A stretch of 64,000 bases of DNA from Cepaea nemoralis (GCA_014155875.1 JACEFZ010004215.1:62001-126000), one strand, 5' to 3'; counted from the first letter of the stretch, positions 10,085-23,588 are shown. Notes: generated from the sequence alone by a model not told the origin. Numbers and translations: made by a program.

Positions 10085-10272
10085 GGAGTGTAATAATACT
10101 AAGGTTCGTTGAGTAAGAATAAATACCCATAGAACCTTAATAATAGAAATGATAATACACAAGGGTAATAATCACAGTGAGGAAGAACGATAAAAAAAAG
10201 TACATTGCATTTGTATTGTTAGTGTTGTTACATGCGTCCTGTGTATTCAGTATTTGTGTGCGTATATTAACA
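10085..10272 (-). repeat. Tandem 3' repeats of LINE copy 3 (second block)
   Basis: Continues the repeat unit cut by the I-group LINE: gagtgtaataatac..., then gtattgttagtgttgttacatgcgtc and the beginning of the next cassette, which is cut by an insertion at atattaaca. Confidence 0.6.
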
Positions 10273-10571
10273 ATTACCAAGTACTACAGGAGACAAATGA
10301 ACATCGTAAACTGATTAGAGAAATTAAAACGTAGACAGTCAACATTTTTTGGACATGTTATGAGAAGAAATGGATTGGAGAACTTAGTGACAACTGGCAA
10401 GATCGAGGGGAACAGACCAAGAGGAAGACCGAGAGGAAAATACCTGGATGGCTTGGCCACATGGCATGGACGAGACAGGAACACTGAGCTGATCCACGAC
10501 ACTGGTGATCGAGTGAAATGGCGAGTCATGAGCGCCCACGCTTTCCGGCATGGCACATGATTGATTGATTG
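10273..10571 (+). mobile_element. 5'-truncated LINE 3' end with 9-bp TSD
   Basis: Flanked by atattaaca at 10264-10272 and 10572-10580. Encodes the RT C-terminus only (FGHVMRRNGLENLVTTG, then GRPRGKYLDGLATWHGRDRN, ending FRHGT). The stop TGA is the first unit of the TGAT tail, so there is no 3' UTR. It is the same subfamily as 27990-28620 and a relative of the full-length RTE at 33.6-36.8 kb. Confidence 0.85.
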
Positions 10572-10580
10572 ATATTAACA

Positions 10581-11058
10581 GAGCGTTGCTTGTGGGCGTG
10601 TAGGTGACATATGTACGATTTATACATTGACATAGTTGGTAATAGTTTCATAAGAAAAGGGGGTTACCCAACAATTTTGTTTTACTATGTTTGTTTCCCC
10701 TGTCACCCCTCACCAAAGGCTCAAATACCCGCCAATACCATCACCACCTCCTCGGTAAACATGATAATGGCAGTAATCTGTTTAGATCCAAACAGTGAGG
10801 GCGGCAGCAGCGTCAACAACAACAGTAACGAGCGGGGAGAAGGGGGAAACAAGGGATTGTAATAATAATAATAATAATAATAATAATACAAATAATAATA
10901 ATCATAAATTGAAATGTAAAGCAATCTGACCATAATAATAAGATTTGTAATACAGAAAGGTAAACATGGCAATAAGGAAGCATGATAATAATAGTACATG
11001 TGCGTTTGTATTGTTAGTGTTGTTTACATGCGCCGTGCGTGCGTGCGTGCGTGCGTGC

Positions 11059-11091
<33 letters not shown>

Positions 11092-11242
11092 GAGCATTGC
11101 ATATGAGCGTGTAGGTGACATATGTGTAATATTGTAATAATTTATTCATTCGAGATATTTAAAGGTGAAAGGGGGGTAACAAAGAGAAACAGGAACATTC
11201 ATATATATTGTTTCCCTTGCCACACTTTCATTAATTTGTTCC
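10581..11242 (-). repeat. Tandem 3' repeats of LINE copy 3 (third block)
   Basis: Cassette acagagcgttgcttgtgggcgtgtaggtgacatatg at about 10577-10612 and a diverged one at about 11091-11122. Contains a TAA tract (about 10859-10888) and a TGCG/TG/CG tract (11036-11090). Interrupted at aatttgttcc by the RTE-like LINE. Confidence 0.65.
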
Positions 11243-12030
11243 GGGGGGTACGGGGTGTCAGGCATTGGTAGCACCTTTGGTAAGGATGGCTCTCATGTCC
11301 TTTCAGGACCCATCCCCCACTGGTCCAAGTCTGACACCCAGCTCGTGCCTGTGGCTCCTAGTAGCTGTCAGCATGCGACAGCGGCCACCCCCCCCCGGGC
11401 AACAGCTGTGAGAGGCTGGCTAAACCAGGCATGGGTATCCGATTTGGTGTCAAACCAAGAGGTAAACTAGGGTATGCCTACCCAGCATGTGAAGACAGGA
11501 TTCGGCAGACTGCGCGGAAGAAATCATTCCTGATTCAACGGGCAAGACGGCGTTTACCTGCAAAGCGTTGTGGAACGTAATGAGCACGGCAAGGCACGTA
11601 GAGCGCCCTGGTCATCCACTGCACCTGTATTCGTCTCCAATCGTCTCGACTTGTCTTGCCACTGGACTCAGATGGACTCAGGCGAGAGAGTGAGGTCGAC
11701 GAATTGCGCAACTCTTCCTCACTTTAATCCAAGTCATCGCGCAAGTCATTCTTCATCCAACGTCACATATCACCTTCAAGCCCTGTGGCGATGGGCGAGC
11801 GGCAAAGCGGCAGGCGTGGGTACGCTGGCAGCCGTAGTCGCAGACCTGCACACAGGCGGCTCAGGCCATATGGTCGTCTTCTACTGACCGGAGCAGCAGT
11901 GGGATTCGGCAGCCCCCTGAGCGACTGAGCAGCCCTCTATAGGAACACACTGCTCACCTCCATAGCATGAGGAAGGGGCTAGAAAAGGTGCCCTAAACAT
12001 TGTCTGCTTCATCACTACCTAACCAGCTAG
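11243..12030 (+). other. 5' leader of the RTE-like LINE
   Basis: GC-richer than its surroundings (ggggggtacggggtgtcagg..., ending gctagccgcgg). It holds small open frames (11255-11470, 11570-11887) with no recognisable domain. An in-frame TAG at 12028-12030 closes the main frame on the 5' side. It probably carries the internal promoter, but I see no defined element. Confidence 0.55.
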
Positions 12031-15000
12031 CCGCGGTTGGTGGGTACCCTAAACTGCGGTCGACATACAAAGAAAGATAAAACAAGCAAAGCTAAAAGAG
12101 TAAACCATATTCCCTTAACAATTGGAACTTGGAATGTACGCACCCTACTTGACAGAGACGGCGCGTCAGGTCCAGAGAGACGAACAGCACTGATTGGGAG
12201 AGAGCTGGGCAGGTACAACATCGACATTGCAGCCTTGAGCGAGACACGACTTGCAGAAGAAGGCCAAATCTGTGAAATTGGTGCCGGCTACACATTTTTC
12301 TGGAGTGGAAGGAAAAGCGAGGAAAGACGCCAATCCGGTGTGGGATTTGCCATTAAGTCGGCCCTGGTCGGCAAATTAGCTGGATTTCCAAAGGCTGTAA
12401 ACGACAGGCTCATGACCATGAAGTTGCCTCTGCTGAATGGAAGGAAGCACGCAACCATTGTGAGTGTCTACGCACCAACTATGACCAACGAAGATGATGT
12501 CAAGAATAAGTTCTATGAGGACCTGCACAATGTATTAACATCTGTTCCCAAAGGAGACAAACTTATACTCCTTGGGGATTTCAATGCCAGAGTAGGCACG
12601 GACACCACCTCTTGGAGTGGCATTATTGGAAAGCATGGAGTCGGAAATTGTAACACCAATGGACTCCGCCTCCTTCAGACATGTGCCGAACATGATCTCC
12701 TGATTACGAACACAATTTTCCGTCTCCCCATGAGAAATAGGACATCGTGGATGCACCCTCGCTCGAAACACTGGCACCTCATTGACTATGTAATCGTCAG
12801 GAGGAGTGACAGACAAGACGTTCGAGTGACAAAATCCATGTGTGGTGCCGAATGTTGGACAGACCATCGTCTCATTGTCTCGAAAATGAACATCCACATC
12901 AGGCCACCACGGCGTCCTCAAGGGGCAAAAATGCAAACAAAGCTAAATGTCACCCGCCTAAACAGCAAGAAAATGCAGCAGTCGTTTGAAAATATGCTGG
13001 AAGACCGCCTCAAGCCCAATGCTGAAGCAAAACAGGATACAGAAACAGAATGGAGAGCCCTAAAGGACACGATTTACAACACTGCTATGGAAATCCTGGG
13101 TCCAGCCCCCCGAAAGCATAAAGACTGGTTTGATGAAAATTCCGAAGACATCAACCAATTGCTGGCCGAGAAACATCTTCTCCTCAAGGCACATTTGAAT
13201 GACCCAAAGTCAACATAAAAAACAGATGCTTTCAAGAACATTCAGAGAGTAGTGCAGCAGAAACTTCGGCACATGCGGGACTCCTGGCTGAGCAGCAAAG
13301 CTGATGAAATTCAGGGCTTTGCTGACAGACACGATATGAAAAACTTCTACGACTCACTGAAAGCGGTCTATGGTCCTTCATCACCAGGCATAGTTCCCCT
13401 CCTCAGTGCAGACGGGGGAACATTGGTCACCGATAAGAAAGAAATCCTCCAACGCTGGGCAGAGCATTTCAGCAAAATCTTAAATGCAACTTCCTTCTTC
13501 GATGATGAAACCATCAATTGCCTTCCTCAAGTTCCCACCAATGAGACTCTTGATGACCTGCCAACCATAGTGGAAATAAACAAAGCCATCCAGCAACTCT
13601 CCAGCGGCAAGGCACCTGGTCCTGACTCCATCCCAGCAGAGATATACAAGGCAGGTGGGCCGGTCCTAACAGAGCAGCTTCACCGAGTCTTCACAAACAT
13701 ATGGATGAACGAGACCATGCCACAAGATTTTAAGGACGCGTCAATAGTCCACCTTTACAAACGTAAAGGAAACCGCCAATCCTGTGACAACCACCGAGGC
13801 ATCTCCTTGCTTTCAATTGCAGGGAAGATACTCGCCAGAATTCTTCTCAATCGCCTCACAGCCCATCTCGATCAAGGTCTTCTTCCTGAGAGTCAATGTG
13901 GCTTCAGAAAAGAACGTGGAACTGTTGACATGATTTTCGCTGCAAGGCAGCTGCAAGAGAAATGTCAGGAACAGAACTGCGAAATGTTCTCCACTTTTAT
14001 TGACCTTACCAAGGCTTTTGATACAGTCAGCAGAGAAGGACTGTGGAAGATTATGGCAAAATATGGCTGTCCACGAAAGTTTGTCCAAATAGTGCGGCTA
14101 TTTCATGACGGCATGCAGGCAAGAGTACAGGAAAATGGTGAGCTGTCTGAACCCTTTCCTGTCACCAATGGAGTGAAGCAAGGATGTGTCCTGGCACCAA
14201 CACTGTTCAGCCTCATGTTTTCAGCCATGTTGATGAATGCCTTCGAGAACGACGACATTGGAATAGACATCAACTACCGTATGGATGGAAAGTTATTCAA
14301 TCTCAGAAGGCTGAAAGCTAAAACCAAAATTGACAGTGGCACAGTCAGAGAGCTCCTGTTTGCTGATGATTGCGCTCTATACGCCAACTCAGAGGCGGAC
14401 ATGCAACATAATGTTTCAGCTTTCTCACATGCCTGTGCCAACTTTGGGCTCAATATCAACTTGGAGAAGACTGTAGTTATGTACCAGCCAGCTCCAGGGA
14501 ATAATCACACTGTGCCGAATATCAAAGTGAATGATCATAGACTAAGTGTTGTGGACAAATTTACCTATCTTGGCAGCACCGTGTCACAAGCTGCCACAAT
14601 CGATGACGAAGTGAATGCAAGAATCTCCAAGGCCAGTGCAGCCTTTGGCAGACTGTACAAGAATGTATGGGACAGAACTGGAATAAGCCTGCAAACAAAG
14701 CTAAAAGTCTACAAAGCAGTTGTATTATCCACACTGCTATATGCTTGTGAAACCTGGACTGTTTATCAGCGACACGCTAGGAAATTAAACCACTTCCACA
14801 CAGTCTGCCTAAGGAAGCTACTGAAGATTAAATGGCAAGACAAGATTCCAGACACTGAAGTCCTAGAAAGAGCATCCATACCCAGTATCCACACTCTACT
14901 GATGAAGAATCAGATTCGCTGGGCTGGTCACTTGACTCGCATGCCAGATCACAGGCTCCCTAAACGAATTTTTTACAGCGAACTGCGTTGTGGTAAACGC

Positions 15001-15351
15001 TCCCAAGGTGGCCAGAGGAAACGTTTTAAAGACACTCTGAAAATTTCACTGAATGCTTTTGGAATTCATCATGACACCTGGGAGGCTGCAGCCAGAGACC
15101 GAAATTCGTGGCGTGCATCATTGCGCAAAGGTGCAGTTATATGTGAGGCAACCAGGACTGCAAGAGCTGTGAAGAAAAGGCAGGACAGAAAAACCACTGC
15201 AGGAAATCCTCCTCCAGAGACGTCAAGCATTCTTTGTCCACATTGTCAAAGAACATTTCGAGCCAAAATAGGCCTTATCAGCCATCTTAGAACCCACGGC
15301 TCCACACCTTCAACCCCACTGGATGAAATGAATGGTCATCATCATTCTTGA
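12031..15351 (+). pseudogene. RTE-like LINE polyprotein: endonuclease-RT-C2H2, one in-frame stop
   Basis: One frame runs through the whole element. Endonuclease: TIGTWNVRTLL, ALSETRL, LGDFNARVGTD, HLIDYVIVRR, and TDHRLIVS as the catalytic H region. A single TAA at 13216-13218 follows. RT: GKAPGPDSIPAEIYK, NHRGISLLSIAGKI, DLTKAFDTV, VKQGCVLAPTLFSLMF and catalytic FADD at 14359-14370, then the thumb (KFTYLGSTVSQ) and a CETWTVY/KWQDKIPDTEVLER region. A C2H2 finger (CPHCQRTF..SHLRTHG, 15235-15300) closes the protein and may bind nucleic acid. No ATG precedes the endonuclease after the upstream stop, so the initiation mode is unclear. About 1105 codons. Confidence 0.88.
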
Positions 15352-15380
15352 TGGACAAACAACATAAACAAATTTGTTCC

Positions 15381-16920
<1,540 letters not shown>

Positions 16921-16958
<38 letters not shown>

Positions 16959-17049
16959 GGCAGGCAGGCAGGCAGACAGACAGACAGACAGACAGGCAGG
17001 CAGACAGGCAGACAGACAGACAGACACACAGACAGACAGACAGACAGAC

Positions 17050-17107
<58 letters not shown>
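16921..17107. repeat. CAGA/CAGG then GATA microsatellite
   Basis: Tetranucleotide tract, CAGA with CAGG interruptions, switching near 17050 to about 14 GATA units. The Cys-Leu-Ser-Val and Asp-Arg-Gln-Thr frames here are artefacts. Confidence 0.95.
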
Positions 17108-17108
<1 letters not shown>

Positions 17109-17367
17109 ACGTACGAACGAGCAAATTTATTTTAAAAGGGTAACAAATTGGGCACGCAGGCCCGTCTTACATTCGGCCCTTTCGATCACTCATCTTTCAT
17201 TCATCAAATGTGCATGTTACATTTACATAGGGAAAAAACAAACATTGCAAATGGATGTTGTAACCATAAACAATGCACATAGCGCATGGTACATTCACAT
17301 GGGGAAAAAAACATTGTCAAATGAAAGTTGTAAACATAAGTGCATATTGCAATGTTGTGAGACACAT
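17108..17367 (-). repeat. CR1-like 3' end fragment
   Basis: tttattttaaaagggtaa..aattgggcacgcaggcccgtct..cattc matches the 3' end of the CR1-like LINE at 55684-55740, in the same orientation. A short doublet (gcacat..ggtacattcacatggggaaaa) follows. Too short for any coding part. Confidence 0.6.
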
Positions 17368-18830
17368 CCCCCATCCACCCTCATACCCCGCAGCCACCCA
17401 CACATCCCTCAGCGACCCACACATCCCTCAGTCACCCACACATCCCTCACCCACTCACACATACCTCCACGCACTCACACAGACTCAGGCAAACATACAT
17501 GCCGCCACAAACCCACTGATCCCCCACCCACACACATTTCCCAACCCACACATACATCCCCAACCCATCCCAAAACCGACACGCACACACCCACCACATA
17601 TTCTCTACCACCCACCCACACACCCGCAACCACCCAGCAAAACACACATCACAAAACCACACACACATACCCTCGTCAACTCACACATCCCGCACCTATC
17701 CACACATACATCACGCACCCTCACAATTTTCTTCACCCACCCACACACACATCAGCTAACCTACACCCACTCACCCACCCAATATCCGCCAACTCTCAAC
17801 TACACGTCCCCCACCTATACACACATCCCCACCCACAAATACATCTCCCCACCTGCCCACACAAATCCCCCACCCATAAGCACCAAAAAACACACACCTC
17901 CCCCACACACACCCCACCACCCACATATACCCCACCCACAAACATCCGCCGCTCACGCACATTTTCCCACAAACACACACATCCCCCAACCATACACTCA
18001 TCTCTCACACACATCCACCCACTCACATACTCATCCCTGAACCACTCACACCCACACATCACCCACCGGCCCATCAACACATGCATCTCTCATCTACCCT
18101 CCCAACCACACACACCCCAACCACCCAGCCAAACACACATCCCCCAGCCTCACAAACATCCGTCATCCACCTGCACATCCCACACCTCCCTCACCTCCCC
18201 CATCTCTTACACATCCCCGTTCCACACAAAACTCCACCCATAAACACATTCCTATCACAAACACACACATCCCCCACATGCATTCCACATTCACATCCCC
18301 GCCCACACATCCCTCACCCACACACACACATCTCCCCACCCACCCTACACATCCCCCACCTACGAACATCCTCACCACGCACACATACATCCTCCACCCA
18401 CTCACATTTACCCCATCCACACTCACATAATCCCACCCACACAGACATATCCCATTCACAGACACCCCACCCCTACACTCATCCGCCATACCCATTACAC
18501 ATCCATCCCCCAACCCACACAATCTCCTACACACCCATTCAACCCCCAAATACACATTGCCTACCCACACCACCTACCCACCAACACCCACATACTTCCA
18601 ATAATCCTCCCATTATCCCCCCCCCCACAAACACATATCCCTAACACACATACATCCTCCACCGATTACACATCCTTTCACCCATCCACAAATCACCCAT
18701 CAACTCATACACATCCCTCACATACTACCCCTCCACACATACATTCCCCACACCCCCACACACATCCTCACATACACACCCACACAAACATCCTCACATC
18801 TACACACATACATGATCACTGAAACTAATC
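17368..18830 (+). repeat. C/A-rich degenerate minisatellite, about 1.46 kb
   Basis: Built from variants of cccacacatccctcacccacc. The + strand is very poor in G. Long open frames on + (Pro/Thr/His-rich) and - (Gly/Val/Cys-rich) follow from composition and are not genes. Confidence 0.9.
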
Positions 18831-18964
18831 AGAGCAAACTCCCACACTTTACACACAGTTGAGACACTGATGATTGTCATGAGCATTGTCGCAAAAATTG
18901 TAAGAAGTGGAGAAAAAATTGTACATATACACTGTGTAGCGTAAAAGAATTAGTGATGCAATTC

Positions 18965-18968
<4 letters not shown>

Positions 18969-19030
<62 letters not shown>

Positions 19031-19133
19031 CTCTCGCCCCCACTCATTAACTCTCTCACTCACATCACAGTAATGTTATATTATACATGATAAAATCAAG
19101 TGGCATACAAAATGATAATATGAAAGATGAGAG

Positions 19134-19172
<39 letters not shown>

Positions 19173-19177
19173 CTAGC

Positions 19178-19238
<61 letters not shown>
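18969..19238. repeat. CT and GATA microsatellites
   Basis: CT tract 18969-19027 and GATA tract about 19132-19238 (with a GCTA interruption), separated by about 100 bases without features. Confidence 0.95.
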
Positions 19239-19275
19239 CCCCGCCAGGGGCTTGGCGAAGCCGGGCCGGGTCAGC
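19239..19275 (+). other. GC-rich terminal hairpin motif, copy 1
   Basis: ccgccaggggcttggcg forms a 5-bp hairpin and is followed by aagccgggccgggtcagctagtgta. A relative lies on the minus strand at 32650-32715. Both copies border a GATA tract. Confidence 0.5.
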
Positions 19276-20391
19276 TAGTGTACACTAAATGTGCTCCTCT
19301 GTCTCTTTTGTGTTGTTTCTACATAATTGGCATTGTTTGGATATGTATGCTTCTACCTGTGTTGTTGGAGTCATACTGTATATTAACCTATATATGATTT
19401 CCCTAGCTTTTGGTGTTATGTGTTTGATTTGTAGGTTTGAATAGGTGCTTGTGAAGTCAGACATAAAGTATGTGTGTCCTCTTTTAATCCTAAGTTTGAG
19501 TGATGGTGCTTGTTCTCTAACTAACTGTTTGCATATTTTGTGTGTTGTTTTCTGTATTAACTGTTCATGTCCTTTTATCGCCTGTATGCATGTCTGATAG
19601 AATGTTGGCAGTCTGCTCTGGTAGTGTGCAGTTGCATTGTTAAGAGGTTTGAGATGTTTTGATGTTGTGGGCTATATAGTATAGTGCTAGTCTGTTCTGT
19701 TCTGGGTGTCTGATGATTTTACCTATGTGACTAATTCTAAGTGACAGTATTTTTGTGTGGATGTCCTGTAGTGCAAACCCGCCTTGTTTCTTGTCTTGTA
19801 TGAGAGTTTTGTGTTGTATGCTGTGTATTGTGTTGGTGAAGATGAAAGCGTCTGATTTGTTTGGTTATGTTTGTGACGGTCTGTTTGGGAGGGTCAAGTA
19901 CTGTCGCTAAGTATATTATACTGGGTATTATGTATGTGTTGACTATTGTCTTTCAACCAAATATTGTGGATGTTTGTACCTATACCTGTGTAACATGTCT
20001 GTGATCTGATGGGCCAGTGCGTGCCATGTCTGTCTGTGTGTTTCTGTGGGATCACATGGAAATGTTTTCCCATACAGCTTCATGGTGTCTGTGTGTCTCA
20101 GGTCTGGGTTGAAATCAGACTTTTGTTTCCACTTTCCCAGGCCCATTATCTGTGATTTATATACATTAACTTTGGCTCACTGCCTTTTTCAAAATGGGTA
20201 AAGGTGTGGAGTATGTTCATTATTGATGTGTTGCTAGTGGGAAAGAAAGCAGTGTCATCTGCATAAGCGATGAGCTTCTGCTCTCCTATCCCATACAGGA
20301 AGGTTCCTTTAATACTAATGTCTTGTCGTATCTTCTCTAGTAAAGGTTCTAGGAGTAAGCACATACAGGAGTGGTGATAAAGTACATCCCT
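19276..20391 (-). pseudogene. Tx1-like LINE copy 3, RT C-terminal region
   Basis: Minus-strand remnant of ORF2 parallel to copy 2: LLEPLLEKIRQD, GIGEQKLIAYADDTAFFPTS (catalytic YADD near 20.26 kb), then LGKWKQKSDF..TDTMKLYGKTFPCDPTETHRQTW. Several frame changes exist. Coding similarity stops at 20391 inside the VRQGCPLSPL region because of the following LTR-like insertion. Confidence 0.8.
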
Positions 20392-21200
20392 GTTGTCAGG
20401 GTGTTGAGGGGTAGCTACAGGACATAAGGAGGACAAGGGACAGAATAGAATTAGGACGACTAAGAGAACGACAGAGAAGAGATAGATTAGGACAGCTAGA
20501 GTATAGTCACTAGAGTATAGACAGGATCTAAGTCAAGACAGCAGAAGGTCATAAGACAGGACCTAAGTCAGGACACCAGAGGGTCATAATACAGGACATC
20601 TACAGGACAGTAGATGAAGCGGAGACAGGACGTAGTAAGGGACACTATCGTGTATTAGAGTAACGGTAGGTCCTGACCGGATGATACAAGGGGACCCCCG
20701 TTCACGGGACACTGCCCTGAACGGACTAGATGTCAGTGACCTATACTAGCACGGACAGTTTGCAGTACAACGAGACTGTTGAGATAACACGAGGTTCACA
20801 CAACGGCACGGGGTCTAGTGCATCTAGCCCAGCGGTTGAGTTGAGAATCGCCAGACCGGACTTGGGACAGTTTCAATGAGGAACTGTTTTTCTTTTGAGC
20901 AAATGCTTACTATTTGCGAGAGTACTAGTTTTGAGTAGAGCGAGTATTGAAGTGTGAAACTGTTGTGTGTTATTAGATTATGAAAGGCGGCATATGTATG
21001 TTCGCATGAAACTTACCGCCTGTATTTATTGTGTGATGATATCAGGTTCGCAAGTAAATAAATGATGGAATTTAATGTACCATACGCTTTCGTTGAGTGC
21101 GTATGAATGATATAGGCTCACTATTATTTTAGCGTGAAGAATTAGTCAGGAATGATAGTGATCACGTCACGCAGGAAATGATATTTTATGCCCCACAAGT
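20391..21200. mobile_element. LTR-like or other insertion, unidentified
   Basis: Abrupt end of LINE homology at catccctg. The DNA that follows starts tgttgtcaggg and is rich in acaggac / gacaggacctaagtcaggaca motifs, like the solo LTR at 30540. I could not find a matching right terminus or TSD, so boundaries are uncertain. Confidence 0.35.
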
Positions 21201-21675
21201 GTCAAAACGCAGATATTCGACTGCTGTTGTTTCTTACACATTCAGACGTCTGCGTGAATAAACGGCCACAGAAAGCAGCAGTTAACTAAAGTTTACTGAC
21301 ATGTCTGTAGAGCGCGTGAGGGTTTGGCACAAACTAGTGATACTTTTGTCATCTTTTTGGCGCTCGCTCGCTTTAAACTCAAGCGTAGTCGACACACGCT
21401 ACTTCTAGTAGCACTGGACTGAATTTTAAGTGTGGATTAGTTTTCCCTACTACCAGTGTCCCTAGCCATCATATGAACTCACTCCGACTTATAAGGTACT
21501 TATTATTTACGTCCCCTTAATACAGTCGTTTGTCGGTTTTCGTGTCTCCATCTTGCTATGGTTGAGGTATCGACGTGTTGCAATGACTCTAAAAACTTTG
21601 CCTGGGGTCGCTAAGCTACTATCAGGTTCTAGCAAACCAGATAGGTTAACTGGATACCTTGCACAGTAAACTGAA
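21201..21675. other. No recognised feature
   Basis: Unique-looking sequence without a long ORF or clear repeat. Confidence 0.4.
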
Positions 21676-21900
21676 GCCATGGTGGCGAAGTTGCTGGGAC
21701 GCTTGCCTGCCGGTCTGGTAGTCAGGTGTTCAAATCCGTTTCGAGGCTGGGATTCCACCCCACCCCCATTAATCTGACTTCCAGGTGATCCAGCCAAATA
21801 TAAGTACCTTGGAAATTTCCAGGAAGTAAATGTGGATGGCATGATGTAGAAAACATCACACGCTGAATACGATTCATCTAACACATGGGGTTAGCATCAC
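21676..21900 (+). mobile_element. tRNA-derived SINE, family 2
   Basis: Begins ccatggtggcgaagttgctggg (A-box-like) and carries gtgttcaaatcc (B-box-like), spaced as in a tRNA. A non-tRNA body follows (ttccaggtgatccagccaaatataagtacc). The two boxes are an RNA polymerase III promoter. Boundaries approximate; no TSD identified. Confidence 0.5.
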
Positions 21901-21979
21901 GTAGCCAATAAACTTCGTGGCGTGAAAAAGGGTCCTTTAATTAATTTATCTTTTCACGTAAACGGAGGAAGTCAAGGAC

Positions 21980-22372
21980 GATAGAATCCAAATCCAATAT
22001 AACTGCAAGTCGAAATCTGATTCACTGGAGACCAGGTCTTTGGAATTAGTGTAATTAACTTTATTAGATATTTACAAAAAGTAGAACTTGCCCTTTTCCT
22101 CACCTGAAGGCGTAATGGGTATACGGTAGAAGTTAGTAAAGGATAACATTTTACGCCATGAGGCGTATTGAGTATATTATGGTAGCCCCATATTCGTAGA
22201 CCTTGAATTTCTAGGTACCCATTTTTAGGCTGAGGCTGGGGAGAGGGGGCCGACAGAGGGGGGGGGGGGGTGAAAAACAAAATGCCCACTGCGATTGGGT
22301 TTTGAACACATGACCTCCGGGCAGATAGGCAGACAAGCGTGATGGTCACTCCTCTCTTGTAGCGTCCCCTTA
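21980..22372 (-). mobile_element. Possible tRNA-derived SINE, family 3
   Basis: Minus strand: ggggacgctacaagagagg.. then gtgaccatcacgcttgtctgcc and gtgttcaaaacccaatcgc (B-box-like), a poly-C tract, then a body with gggtacctagaaattcaagg. Tail and TSD not resolved. Confidence 0.4.
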
Positions 22373-22764
22373 CTGCATTTCCTTGAGTAAATGTTTATAG
22401 CCGGTTACATCTTCAAGGCTATTATATCTTTTAGAAAATCAATCCCGTAATTTTACTTGTCTACCACGGTGAAATTACTGCAGTATGTACCTGACAAGAT
22501 GCAGGGAAATATGCCAGGCAATAATCCTGCAATCTATTGTTTGTGTCATCGTTATTCATATTATATACTTTCTTAGCCCAGCTTTGCTTATTCTAGGCTA
22601 TCTACACATCTCAAATTCCCCCCCCCCCCCCCCCACACCCCCAGCTAATTCTCACAACTGTTGTTGATAGTTTCAGTTTCAATGTCATCGAAGATGGCTT
22701 TACGTGTAAGTTACACAGTGTAACTACAGTTGTGATTCGGCAGAGAGCGTCATCACCAGGGGCC
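22373..22764. other. No recognised gene; poly-C run
   Basis: Contains a C16-type run at about 22619-22634; otherwise featureless. Confidence 0.4.
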
Positions 22765-22902
22765 GTGATGTGCAACAATGTTAGCATACAATGCTTGATC
22801 CATATTTGTATAGACCAGTCAGGACTCCGTGGGTGATGTGCAACAATGTTAGCATACAATGCTTGATCCATATTTGTACAGACCAGTCGGGACTCCGTGG
22901 GT
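22765..22902 (+). repeat. 68-bp tandem duplication
   Basis: Two nearly identical copies of gtgatgtgcaacaatgttag... starting at 22765 and 22833, differing at a few bases. Recent local duplication. Confidence 0.85.
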
Positions 22903-22944
22903 GATGTGATTAATATCAAGTCGCCTGCCTTGACTTCCCAAGAC

Positions 22945-23180
22945 GTAGGTCAGCATGGCCGAATAGATAAGAACGCATGTTCTTAAACATCCGGTGTGCT
23001 GATGCCGAGGTAAGGGGTTCAACACCTGCGCGGACAATTGGACTATAATGTTAACCTATCGTCCTTGACTTTGGGACGTAAATTACAATTACCTCTGAAG
23101 TCGGAGTGGGTTCGCCTGATGGCGAGGGACACTGCTAATAGGGAAAGCTAATCCATACGCAAAATTTAGTCCAGCACTAC
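22945..23180 (+). mobile_element. Possible tRNA-derived SINE, family 4
   Basis: gtcagcatggccgaatagataag (Leu/Ser tRNA-like A box region) and ggggttcaacacctgcg (B-box-like) about 55 bases downstream, then a body that includes cgtccttgactttgggacg. B box is weak; end unclear. Confidence 0.4.
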
Positions 23181-23588
23181 TGGAAGTAATGCATGTGAAC
23201 TACACTTGAGTTCAAAGCGAGAGAGCGTAAAAAAGTAAAGGTAAGATGCAGAAGTTCTTTTCGAGGCATGAGGCCTTGTTGGTACATGGTGCAAAGCGAA
23301 TAGTTTTATAGGCCATTTAGCACTCTACGGATGATATCTTCAATATCAATCCAGCCGATGCTACTTCAAATGACATTTCCTTGTAACGATTTTAGACTGG
23401 ACCGATCTGGGATCCCAGGTCAGTTGTATATTTCTTGCCCCCAAGGGGACTCTACCGTCCTGACTGTCGGTCCCGCAGGCCAGAATGCTAGCCAATAACG
23501 CGGTCCCTTCTGTGTGGCTGGACAGCACGTTAGTTATCCAATAGAGCTGTTGCTAGAACCTCGGTTTCTTGTCTGGTACGCGTGTCAC
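23181..23588. other. No recognised feature
   Basis: No ORF with family similarity, no repeat I can define. Confidence 0.4.

Larger units (their letters stand above)
11243..15370 (+). mobile_element. Full-length RTE-like LINE with perfect 10-bp TSD
   Basis: Bounded by aatttgttcc at 11233-11242 and 15371-15380. It is 4128 bases long: an 0.8 kb leader, one long reading frame (endonuclease, RT, C2H2 finger) and a short end (..aacataaaca). The only coding lesion I see is one stop codon. The perfect TSD and near-intact frame suggest a recent insertion. It split the tandem 3' repeat of LINE copy 3. Confidence 0.9.

Noticed and set aside
12535..12936. Minus-strand frame of 133 codons
   Set aside because: Shadow of the RTE-like endonuclease on the plus strand.
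17245..18644. Pro/Thr/His-rich plus frames and Gly/Val/Cys-rich minus frames
   Set aside because: Compositional artefact of the C/A-rich repeat.
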